A DNA stretch of 5,224 nt, taken from contig CALGAR010000054.1 of assembly GCA_937959285.1 (NCBI GenBank), positions 1 through 5,224 on the forward strand, written 5' to 3'. Shown in pieces: positions 1-5,224 of this stretch (its first letter is position 1; every line of letters begins with the position of its first letter). A program made the position numbers and the translations under genes. This DNA comes from an uncultured Bryobacterales bacterium. Lineage in GTDB: Bacteria > Acidobacteriota > Terriglobia > Bryobacterales > Bryobacteraceae. A model generated the notes under the pieces. The model searched no databases. It had not been told where the DNA came from and saw only the letters and a list, made by a program, of their open reading frames with translations.

Positions 1-2283
1 TCCCGCCTGCCCGTACGCCTGCGTCTCGATGCTGTCGACGGCGCCGGGCAGGTTCTGGAAAACCGAGCTCGACAGGACGAACGTATTGATGCGGTCATAA
101 GCGATGCGGTAGTTCGCTCGAATGGAAGTCTTTCCGCTGGAGAACGGATCCCAGGCGAAGCCGACAGCGGGACTCAAGTTATTCCAGTCGTCCCGGTACA
201 GGCTCCCATCGACCCAGCGCAGCGAGTTGGAATTGGGAGCGCCATAGACGAGAGCTGCATCAGGCCGGCGAATCACGCTGCCGGATCCCGCGCGGGGAGC
301 CATCTTCGCCTCCCACCGCAGTCCCAGATCGACTGTCAGGTTCCGGCGTACTTTCCAGGTGTCCTGGACGTAGAAGTCGTATTCGTTAAACCGGGCGTCA
401 AAGTTGTAGAGGCCTGCCACAAATCTCCCATCCTGCGCCGGGAATCCCCGGAACGTGGAGCCGACCCTGCCCAGGATGAAGTTGATACTGCTCTCCAGGT
501 TCTCTCGATCAATCGAGTTCATGTTGGCGGGCAGTCCGAATCTCTGCGGATCCACCGTATTGATTAAGCGAGAGAAGTTGACGCCCTGGGTCGCGTTGTA
601 GCCGCCGATGGAGCCGCGGACATCCTCGTGACGCTGGAGTCTGAAATTGATGCCGAACTTCAGAGAATGTGCGCCGCGGAACCACGCCAGGTTATCGACA
701 AACTGCCACGTAGTAAGCGCACGCCGGTTCCCGAAATCAAAGGTCTCAGGAACGGTAACGGGAGCGCCGGTGAGAGTCACTTTGCTCAGATCCGACGTTG
801 GCGTCACAAAATCGAAAGCAAAATAGTTCTGTCCGACGACAAACTCATTTGTGAGATTGGGGCGGGGATTCGTGCGCCAGTTAAATGCCAGATTTCGCGG
901 GTCTCGTTTTGTATTCACCACGCAATCTCCCCCCGGGAAGAAGGGCGAACCGCCATTCCCCCGATCACAATCCGTGTCCTGACGTCCCCACGCCACACGC
1001 GCATACACGGTGTTCTTGTCGTTGAGGATGTGATCCAGTTTGATCACAGAGTCATACTGCTTCTCATTCTGGAGCGCCGCGAATGTGTACCCCGCGGTGT
1101 TCAGACCGTCGCCCAGCGTGAAATTGTTGGGAAGAGGCGTCGACGCAATCAGGTCGCGGATTCGCGGATCAGCGCCGATGCGCTCTGGATCACTGGCAAT
1201 GATGTTGTAAGTTCCGATGTTCACGCCTGGGAGCACATTGCCATTGGCGTCGACGCTCGCGTTCGGTACGCCAGCCGGTTGATTCCGCCCCCCGATTACG
1301 TAGCGCCAGATGCCCTGCCGCGCGGTTTCGGTGTACACCGTCCGGTTGACGATCGCCGACTCGCGCGCCCGGAGCACCTGAAGATTCCCGTAATAGAAGG
1401 TCCGGTTCTTAATGATCGGTCCTCCGACGCTGCCCCCAAGGATGTTCTGGACAAATTGCCGCTTTTCCGTATCGTTGAGGTTAAACTCCCACTCATTCGC
1501 ATTCAGGCGCGGGGTGCGGTAGAACCAGAACAGGTTGCCGTGGATTTCATTCGTCCCGGATTTCGTGACCATCGCCACCTGGCCGCCGCTGTTCCGGCCA
1601 AATTCCGCCGTCGCATTGGAAGTGAGCACACGGAACTCAGCGAGGGAATCCGGATTGGCGCGGAGAGGCGCAAAGTTTGAGCCTCCGGCGCTCGTTTCAT
1701 TCACGTCGATGCCGTCGAGCGTGTAGTTCCACGCCCGGTCGCGGGCGCCGTTCACATGAACGCCGCCGCCCGTATTCGCGCCGCTGACGACGCCGGGTTG
1801 CCGCGTCACCAGATCCAGCGGGTTCCTGCCGCGGGTGCCGACAATGGGCAGATCCGCAATGACACGGTCGCTGAACAGGTTCCCGATATTACCAGAAGTG
1901 CTCGTCTGAACAACCTCGGCCGATTCGACAACTTCAATCTGTTCGCTGACCCCGCCTACCTCGAGCGTGACATTCACCGTGGTCGGCTGGCCGATGCTGA
2001 CAATATTTCCTCGTGAAGCGAATTTCTTGAATCCCGGAGCCTCGACGGAAACCGTGTAGCGACCTGGCTGCACAGCCTCGAAAAAATAGGCGCCGTTTTC
2101 GGCTGAAGTCGTGGTGAAGCTTGCGTTCGTACCTTCATTCGTGAGACGAACACTGGCTCCGGCCACAGCGGCGCCGCTTGGATCCTGAATGATTCCGATG
2201 GCACGGGAGGTCGTCCCCTGGCCCCTGAGAACGTTTGCGAAAAGCAGACACACGAAAACCGTCCGAAAGACCCACTGGCTCAT
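1..2283 (-). CDS. TonB-dependent receptor, Oar-like, with N-terminal carboxypeptidase-regulatory-like domain (3' end outside window)
   Basis: I translated the minus strand from the ATG at 2283 and found 761 uninterrupted codons to the window edge; the C-terminus is missing (family members are often 1000-1200 aa). Seen: a hydrophobic signal peptide at about residues 1-21 (VFRTVFVCLLFANVLRG); a CarboxypepD_reg-like beta domain at about 25-108 (IIQDPSGAAVAGASV, GAYFFEAVQPGRYTVSVEA); a plug at about 115-245 with LPIVGTRGRNPLDLV, VNGARDRAWNYTLDGIDVNE and AEFGRNSGGQVAMVTKSGTN; then barrel strands including EYDFYVQDTWKVRRNLTVDL near 634-653, a hallmark of this acidobacterial group. A cysteine pair (C439, C453) lies in a probable extracellular loop. 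Known for the family: outer-membrane uptake, often of oligosaccharides or other large substrates, energised by TonB-ExbBD. The substrate cannot be told. No Shine-Dalgarno stands before the ATG (CCATCCCCCC precedes it), and the 107-nt upstream gap is AT-rich in its middle without a convincing -35/-10 pair. Family sure, substrate unknown. Confidence 0.92.
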   Translation of the reverse strand, partial: MSQWVFRTVFVCLLFANVLRGQGTTSRAIGIIQDPSGAAVAGASVRLTNEGTNASFTTTSAENGAYFFEAVQPGRYTVSVEAPGFKKFASRGNIVSIGQPTTVNVTLEVGGVSEQIEVVESAEVVQTSTSGNIGNLFSDRVIADLPIVGTRGRNPLDLVTRQPGVVSGANTGGGVHVNGARDRAWNYTLDGIDVNETSAGGSNFAPLRANPDSLAEFRVLTSNATAEFGRNSGGQVAMVTKSGTNEIHGNLFWFYRTPRLNANEWEFNLNDTEKRQFVQNILGGSVGGPIIKNRTFYYGNLQVLRARESAIVNRTVYTETARQGIWRYVIGGRNQPAGVPNASVDANGNVLPGVNIGTYNIIASDPERIGADPRIRDLIASTPLPNNFTLGDGLNTAGYTFAALQNEKQYDSVIKLDHILNDKNTVYARVAWGRQDTDCDRGNGGSPFFPGGDCVVNTKRDPRNLAFNWRTNPRPNLTNEFVVGQNYFAFDFVTPTSDLSKVTLTGAPVTVPETFDFGNRRALTTWQFVDNLAWFRGAHSLKFGINFRLQRHEDVRGSIGGYNATQGVNFSRLINTVDPQRFGLPANMNSIDRENLESSINFILGRVGSTFRGFPAQDGRFVAGLYNFDARFNEYDFYVQDTWKVRRNLTVDLGLRWEAKMAPRAGSGSVIRRPDAALVYGAPNSNSLRWVDGSLYRDDWNNLSPAVGFAWDPFSSGKTSIRANYRIAYDRINTFVLSSSVFQNLPGAVDSIETQAYGQAG

Positions 2284-2390
2284 GGGGGGATGGTAGCAAA
2301 CTCCCCAATTCTTGGCCATCTTTAGATTGTTAAGATTTCAAAATCGAACGATGGAGGGGCAAATTGCAAAACGCAGGTCAGCCGGCTCCC

Positions 2391-2906
2391 TTACTCGGGA
2401 GGGACGGCGCCCGCTAAATCTTCCAGAAGTTTCCGCTCTTTCTCGGAGTACTTTTTCTTGAATTCCTCAGACTGCATGCGGCTCCGGCGTTCGGGCTCAG
2501 GCAAGTCGCGAAGCGCGACAGCCTCGTCTCTGAGGACGGAACGCCTCTCTTCCGGCATCTCCCGGAACCGCCGGAAAATCTGGCGATAGCGCTCCTGCTG
2601 TTCCGGGGGCAGTTGCTGAAATTCGTCGTACTTCTCCGCCAAGCGCTTTCGCTCGTCGGGAGAAAGCTGGTTGAACCTGTTCAGTCGCTCTTCCAGAATC
2701 TTCTTTCGTTCGGGGGGGAGGCGGTCCAGGGCACGCTGGCGTTCCTCCGGCGTCATTTTCCGGAAGCGCTCGAGTCCAAGGGAAAACCGCCGGGGACGGT
2801 TCCTCAGCCGGTCACGCAACTGCGCCGACAGAGTCTCCGGCAGCAGCGCGGTGGTCAGAGCGCCAATCAGGAGGTACGCAAGCGACTGTCTGATACGACG
2901 GAGCAT
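2391..2906 (-). CDS. Secreted charged helical protein, DUF3106-like, with 18-residue repeat
   Basis: 171 residues. Residues 1-28 form a signal peptide ending LPETLSA|Q, so the product is probably periplasmic. The mature part is very rich in Arg, Glu, Lys and Leu and should be entirely alpha-helical. A motif of the form L/M-(S/P)-P-E-x-R recurs at residues 63, 81, 99, 117 and 135, exactly 18 residues apart, with a first copy (MTPEER) at 51. This matches my memory of DUF3106 proteins, whose function is unknown. The 'LTPEQR'-like repeats also recall the CpxP/ZraP periplasmic adaptors, but that is a resemblance, not an assignment. The ATG lies only 4 nt after the anti-sigma stop codon, with a weak GAAGAT upstream, so it is very likely translated from the same mRNA as the sigma/anti-sigma pair. 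By context I infer a periplasmic partner or output of that switch. No cysteine or obvious metal site is seen. Confidence 0.8.
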   Translation of the reverse strand: MLRRIRQSLAYLLIGALTTALLPETLSAQLRDRLRNRPRRFSLGLERFRKMTPEERQRALDRLPPERKKILEERLNRFNQLSPDERKRLAEKYDEFQQLPPEQQERYRQIFRRFREMPEERRSVLRDEAVALRDLPEPERRSRMQSEEFKKKYSEKERKLLEDLAGAVPPE

Positions 2907-2910
2907 ATCT

Positions 2911-3399
2911 TCAAAGCGACGCCGGGCTCTCCGTGCTGATGACGACCGGCAGAGTTCGCAGCATCTCCAGATCTTCCAGCGTTTCCTCGATCTGCTCGAT
3001 ATCGATGTCGGATTTCGCTTCCATCAGGGGACGGGGAAGATTCTCCGGGACGAACGGGCTTTGCAGCAGGACACCGAATACGACAAGCATACCGGCAGCC
3101 GCGACCGCGGTCGCCGGACGCATCCAACGAAGCCGGAAGAGCGAGAGGAACTTCCGCCAGACACCCGATTCTTCCGCTTCAATCCGCTCATACAGCCTGC
3201 GGTTGAAGTCCGGAGAGACCGGGGGCGCTTCGAGGAGATCGAGGTCGGACCACAAGGCAGAGCAGGACGCGCAGAACTCCTGACAGGCAGGGCACGCTTC
3301 GACGTGCCGGGCAAGCTTAGCCGCAGCAGCGCCTGGCTTCCCCAGGCAGAAATCGAGCAGGAGATCTACGTTCTCTTTGCTCTCCACCGGGCACTTCAT
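2911..3399 (-). CDS. Zinc-finger (zf-HC2 type) membrane anti-sigma factor
   Basis: 162 residues. The N-terminus carries the anti-sigma zinc-finger signature: C3, then H32-x3-C36-x2-C39 (RHVEACPACQEF), with extra cysteines at 18, 43 and 46. A soluble stretch to about residue 90 is followed by one membrane segment at about 95-113 (PATAVAAAGMLVVFGVLLQ), and then an acidic external tail (DIDIEQIEETLEDLEML, about 130-146) with no recognised domain. Known for the family: the cytoplasmic zinc-finger head holds an ECF sigma factor inactive until a signal or redox change releases it. The gene follows the ECF sigma gene by 66 nt on the same strand, the usual place for the cognate inhibitor, and precedes the secreted DUF3106-like gene by 4 nt. 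The ATG has a good ribosome site (GAGGG at 3411-3407, 7 nt spacing). The many cysteines near the HxxxCxxC would allow a thiol-sensing role, but this is inference. Confidence 0.87.
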   Translation of the reverse strand: MKCPVESKENVDLLLDFCLGKPGAAAAKLARHVEACPACQEFCASCSALWSDLDLLEAPPVSPDFNRRLYERIEAEESGVWRKFLSLFRLRWMRPATAVAAAGMLVVFGVLLQSPFVPENLPRPLMEAKSDIDIEQIEETLEDLEMLRTLPVVISTESPASL

Positions 3400-3465
3400 T
3401 GGGATACCCTCACCTTCTTATTAACACACTCGATATAACCAAAGACTCGCCGTCAAAAACCTTAC

Positions 3466-4047
3466 TCACCGGGCAAAATGCGCCAGACGCGACCGCAGCG
3501 ACTCGTAAGCGCGGAACAGCAGCGACTTCACCGCCGACTCCGAACAGCCGAGCACCTTGGCAATCTGCGCGTACTCCATCTCGTGATACTTGTGCATCAG
3601 CACGGCTGCCCGCTGCTTTTCGGGCAATGCCCGGATCGCCCGGCGAATCTCCTCCCTTTTCACCTCGGTCAGCAGGACATGCTCGACGTTTGGAGCCGTG
3701 TCCGGCACCTGCCTGACCAGCCCCTCCGTCGGACCTTCGTCGAGGCTTTCCTGCCCTTTCTCCCTTTTCCCATCGCGGATCCAGTTCAACGCCAGGTGAG
3801 TTGCGATCCGGAAGAGCCATGTGGTGAATTTCGCAGTGGGCTCATAGGTCGAACGGGAGCGGTAGACCCGTAGAAAGACCTCCTGGGCGAGCTCCTCCGC
3901 CACCGCCTGATTCTGCACCATTCGATACAGAAAATGGATAACCGGCCCGCGATGCTTGTCGAGCAGGAGTCCAAAGCTTTCCTGGCAGCCGTCGCGGACA
4001 CGAAGCATGAGCTCCGCGTCGCGCTCCACAGTCGCCGCAACTGGCAT
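3466..4047 (-). CDS. ECF-type RNA polymerase sigma factor (RpoE/SigW-like)
   Basis: 193 residues from the chosen start, a typical ECF length. Sigma-70 region 2 covers about residues 20-97, with the core-binding helix AVAEELAQEVFLRVYR (48-63) and the -10 recognition/melting segment FTTWLFRIATHLALNWIRD (74-92). A variable acidic linker follows (about 98-127), then region 4 at about 130-190 with ALPEKQRAAVLMHKYHEMEY and the helix-turn-helix QIAKVLGCSESAVKSLLFRA (161-180), which reads the -35 element. There is no region 1 or 3, as expected for ECF factors. I chose the ATG at 4047 because GAGGGAAG sits 8 nt upstream; a longer in-frame GTG at 4134 and an ATG at 4110 have no ribosome site and would add a low-complexity, non-homologous tail. 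The anti-sigma gene lies next downstream. Which ECF group it belongs to, and its regulon, cannot be told here. Confidence 0.94.
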   Translation of the reverse strand: MPVAATVERDAELMLRVRDGCQESFGLLLDKHRGPVIHFLYRMVQNQAVAEELAQEVFLRVYRSRSTYEPTAKFTTWLFRIATHLALNWIRDGKREKGQESLDEGPTEGLVRQVPDTAPNVEHVLLTEVKREEIRRAIRALPEKQRAAVLMHKYHEMEYAQIAKVLGCSESAVKSLLFRAYESLRSRLAHFAR

Positions 4048-4051
4048 CACA

Positions 4052-4059
4052 CTTCCCTC
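4052..4059 (-). promoter_or_regulatory. Ribosome binding site deciding the sigma-factor start
   Basis: The minus strand reads GAGGGAAG here, leaving 8 nt between GAGG and the ATG at 4047. The two longer in-frame alternatives (GTG at 4134, ATG at 4110) have only GAACCGCTC and GACAAAATT before them. This is the basis for the short start. Confidence 0.7.
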
Positions 4060-4148
4060 AACACGGTTGCTCCAGGAAGGTTGCGCTTCGGAAAGGGGGT
4101 CTGCTGCCATAATTTTGTCGGGAACCCCTCTCACGAGCGGTTCGACAA

Positions 4149-4176
4149 GTGGACTGACGGCTTTCCAGCCCGTTCA
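4149..4176 (-). promoter_or_regulatory. Candidate ECF-type promoter for the sigma/anti-sigma unit
   Basis: In the 154-nt gap before the sigma gene the minus strand has TGAACGG (4176-4170) and, 16 nt later, TCCAC (4153-4149) preceded by G. This gives the 'AAC ... GTC' core seen in many ECF promoters at about the usual spacing. Autoregulation is common for ECF factors. The match is limited to the core triplets, and the same bases also form an imperfect hairpin, so it is a weak call. Confidence 0.25.
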
Positions 4177-4201
4177 GTTTACAAACGAATGCGTTTCGGC
4201 C

Positions 4202-4753
4202 TCACTCCATCTTCAGCGAACGTTCCATCAGATCCCGAACGGCCTCCCTGGGGGGAAGTCCTTCCAAAATCCTCTGGACTTGCGCTGTGATCGGCAGCTC
4301 CACGGAGTACCTGGCGGCAAGCTGCAACGCCGCCTGCGTGGTCCGCACCCCTTCAGCCACCATGCGCATGGACTTCAGGATCTCTTCGATCGACCGGCCC
4401 CGGCCCAATTCGATGCCAACCTGACGGTTCCTGCTCAGTTCGCCCGTGCATGTGAGCACCAGATCGCCCAACCCCGCCAGTCCTGCCAGCGTAGCGGACT
4501 GCCCTCCGGCAGCCACGGCCAGCCGGGTAATCTCCGCAAGTCCCCTCGTGATGAGGGCGGCCTGGGCGTTGCTTCCTAACTCCAATCCCTGGCAGACCCC
4601 GGCGGCGATCGCGATCACGAGCTGGTAGCTCAGGGGCTTCTCGTAGAGCAGCGCCCCGAAGGACTGCGTGACGGCGTAGGCGCCCCAGCCTGCGGCGTGC
4701 AGGGTCCAGAAGAGTACGTTGCGGTTCCTGCGGAGCTGATCGAGCGTCAGCAT
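4202..4753 (-). CDS. gpsA: Chimeric frame: sensor-histidine-kinase-like N-terminus joined to the C-terminal domain of glycerol-3-phosphate dehydrogenase (gpsA fragment)
   Basis: 183 residues from the ATG at 4753, which has GGAAAGG just upstream. Residues 1-45 (LRRNRNVLFWTLHAAGWGAY ... LLYEKPLSYQL) look like the first membrane part of a LytS-type sensor histidine kinase. From VIAIAAG (46-52) onward the sequence is GpsA: ALITRGLAEITRL, LAGLGDLVLTCT with D97, and the substrate-site SRNR (107-110), to a normal GpsA C-terminus. Full GpsA is about 330-340 aa and makes sn-glycerol 3-phosphate from dihydroxyacetone phosphate for phospholipids. The whole N-terminal Rossmann domain (GxGxxG) is absent, and the catalytic Lys of the family's KNVIAI motif is replaced by Gln44-Leu45. 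It cannot be an active dehydrogenase as read. The frame is intact and needs no frameshift. It may be a real fusion pseudogene or an assembly join. An in-frame ATG at 4798 would add 15 basic residues and is less likely. Confidence 0.8.
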   Translation of the reverse strand: MLTLDQLRRNRNVLFWTLHAAGWGAYAVTQSFGALLYEKPLSYQLVIAIAAGVCQGLELGSNAQAALITRGLAEITRLAVAAGGQSATLAGLAGLGDLVLTCTGELSRNRQVGIELGRGRSIEEILKSMRMVAEGVRTTQAALQLAARYSVELPITAQVQRILEGLPPREAVRDLMERSLKME

Positions 4754-5014
4754 GCGCCCTTTCCGGGTCCGGGTCCGGCGGTGAGACGTTTCATGCATGC
4801 AAGCTTAGGGACAAATGCGGCTCCGCGCAGAATCGTTCCGGCGCAGCGATCCATCCATTCGTCGCGAACAGGGGCTTCAGGCACGAGCGGCGGCTTGGCC
4901 TGTCTGGTAATGGCGACCTTCAACTCCTTGAAAATCCTGGTGAATCAGGCGCTCCCGGCCGCCGGTTGAAAATTAGTCTCGCGCGGCGGAGCTCTGTCGC
5001 CGAACCCTGACAAA

Positions 5015-5032
5015 CGACGCGGCCGTCGCGAC
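5015..5032. promoter_or_regulatory. Overlapping palindromes, possible activator-binding site
   Basis: CGACG-CGGC-CGTCG (5015-5028) is a perfect 5-bp inverted repeat with a 4-nt spacer, overlapped by the 8-bp palindrome GTCGCGAC (5025-5032). The site lies about 93-110 nt upstream of the start site predicted from the sigma-54 promoter, where enhancer-binding activators usually sit. Palindromes are easy to find in GC-rich DNA, so this is only a candidate. Confidence 0.22.
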
Positions 5033-5098
5033 CGCCGCCGTCTTGCGCCGTTGCAGCTCATGATGGCAAGTGCCTGAAAACGCAAAGGAAAAAGCTCC

Positions 5099-5113
5099 TG
5101 GCACAAGGCTTGC
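5099..5113 (+). promoter_or_regulatory. Sigma-54 (RpoN) -24/-12 promoter
   Basis: The plus strand reads CTGGCACAAGGCTTGCC, matching the RpoN consensus TGGCAC-N5-TTGC: TGGCAC at 5099-5104, five bases, TTGC at 5110-5113. The invariant GG (5100-5101) and GC (5112-5113) have the required spacing. Transcription would start near 5125, giving an untranslated leader of about 60 nt before the ATG at 5185. Known for this class: transcription needs an ATP-using enhancer-binding protein, so the downstream gene should be tightly signal-controlled. No typical -35/-10 promoter competes nearby. Confidence 0.72.
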
Positions 5114-5172
5114 CTCATTCCCCGTGAACGGATGTGCAGGCGCACAGCCAAGGATCGATCCAAGCAATGGAT

Positions 5173-5177
5173 GGAGG
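5173..5177 (+). promoter_or_regulatory. Ribosome binding site of the right-edge gene
   Basis: GGAGG stands 7 nt before the ATG at 5185, close to ideal. It picks that ATG over the ATGs at 5167 and 5171, the second of which opens a frame that stops after four codons. Confidence 0.65.
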
Positions 5178-5184
5178 ACGCGTA

Positions 5185-5224
5185 ATGAGGAAGACAGCAC
5201 TGGGGATTGGCGCGGCGGCTCTGG
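5185..5224 (+). CDS. 5' end of a probable exported protein (rest outside window)
   Basis: Only 13 codons are visible: MRKTALGIGAAAL, then the window ends. Two positive residues followed by a run of small hydrophobic residues is how a Sec signal peptide begins, so an exported or lipid-anchored protein is likely. A strong GGAGG precedes the ATG and a sigma-54 promoter lies about 70-85 nt upstream. The start overlaps the stop of a 17-codon leader frame (TAATG). The gene is divergent from the minus-strand genes to its left. Its function cannot be told from this fragment. Confidence 0.6.
   Translation, partial: MRKTALGIGAAAL

Larger units (their letters stand above)
4754..5184. other. Intergenic region between divergent genes, with sigma-54 promoter and small inverted repeats
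   Basis: These 431 nt carry no clearly supported gene. The left part (4754-4923) holds a 58-codon minus-strand frame starting at a TTG (4923) whose stop overlaps the ATG at 4753; it is unrecognised and described under findings. At 4919-4932 is TTCAA-CTCC-TTGAA, which in minus-strand RNA would put GGAG in a hairpin loop. At 4763-4778 CCGGGT is repeated twice. The right part (about 4970-5184) has stops in most frames and looks non-coding; it holds the palindromes at 5015-5032, an A-rich run at 5077-5093 and the sigma-54 promoter at 5099-5113. No intrinsic terminator with a T-run was seen. Confidence 0.6.

Noticed and set aside
628..1680. 350-codon open frame on the plus strand
   Set aside because: It is antisense to the TonB-dependent receptor, whose minus-strand frame is continuous and clearly homologous. 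The plus translation shows no domain and is a by-product of high-GC codon use.
2321..2345. Small AT-rich inverted repeats (ATCTT...AAGAT, GATTTcaAAATC) before the receptor gene
   Set aside because: Stems of 5 bp in AT-rich DNA are expected by chance; there is no GC stem with a T-run to call a terminator, and no -35/-10 pair at 16-18 nt spacing to call a promoter.
2671..3438. 255-codon open frame on the plus strand
   Set aside because: It runs opposite the DUF3106-like and anti-sigma genes, is dominated by Arg/Ser, and has no recognisable fold; it is a shadow.
3410..3820. 136-codon minus-strand frame inside the sigma gene
   Set aside because: It is another frame of the sigma-factor region 4 coding sequence, Gly/Arg/Ala-rich, with no homology recognised.
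4048..4134. 29-residue N-terminal extension of the sigma factor from a GTG at 4134
   Set aside because: It has no ribosome site and lies outside the ECF fold; the ATG at 4047 has a well-placed GAGGGAAG.
4795..4806. GCATGCAAGCTT, identical to the SphI-HindIII part of the pUC polylinker
   Set aside because: Only 12 nt match and neither flank continues into vector sequence. AAGCTT also occurs elsewhere in the window, so chance is the simplest reading, though a cloning junction is worth remembering given the chimera nearby.
4697..4969. 90-codon plus-strand frame and overlapping minus-strand frames at 4945-5200
   Set aside because: They have no ribosome sites, no recognisable domains, and lie over the promoter region or antisense to the hybrid gene start.
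1..5224. CRISPR array, tRNA/rRNA, insertion sequence or phage genes
   Set aside because: No repeated spacer units, cloverleaf-like sequence, transposase frame or terminal inverted repeats were seen on either strand.

Overview
The window looks like a piece of an Acidobacteriota chromosome, probably from the Bryobacterales/Solibacter side of the phylum. This rests on recognition, not on a search. The signs are an Oar/CarboxypepD_reg-type TonB-dependent receptor, a sensor-kinase N-terminus of the 'FWTLHAAGW' type, a high-GC background with strong G/C use at third codon positions, and ECF sigma / zinc-finger anti-sigma pairing.

Layout. Five genes lie on the minus strand and are transcribed from right to left. 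(i) 4753-4202 is a short hybrid frame: the first ~45 codons resemble the membrane N-terminus of a sensor histidine kinase, and the rest is the C-terminal domain of glycerol-3-phosphate dehydrogenase (GpsA). (ii) 4047-3466 is an ECF sigma factor. (iii) 3399-2911 is its likely anti-sigma factor, with a zinc-finger head and one membrane segment. (iv) 2906-2391 is a secreted, highly charged helical DUF3106-like protein built on an 18-residue repeat, starting only 4 nt after the anti-sigma stop. (v) 2283-1 is a large outer-membrane TonB-dependent receptor that runs off the left edge. On the plus strand the first 13 codons of a probable exported protein begin at 5185 and run off the right edge.

How they work together. 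Sigma, anti-sigma and the secreted helical protein form a compact unit: a transcription switch, its membrane-tethered inhibitor and a periplasmic partner. By analogy with other ECF systems this is an envelope-signal module. The receptor lies 107 nt downstream on the same strand and could be co-transcribed or a target; the sequence does not decide this.

Most notable points. The HK::GpsA hybrid has an intact frame but lacks the whole NAD-binding half of GpsA and the catalytic lysine, and the junction falls exactly on a stretch (VIAIAA) that both parent families may share. It is either a real rearrangement or an assembly chimera. The 431-nt gap on the right holds a near-perfect sigma-54 (-24/-12) promoter, with correct spacing, upstream of the plus-strand gene. 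No RNA gene, CRISPR array, insertion sequence or attachment site was seen.
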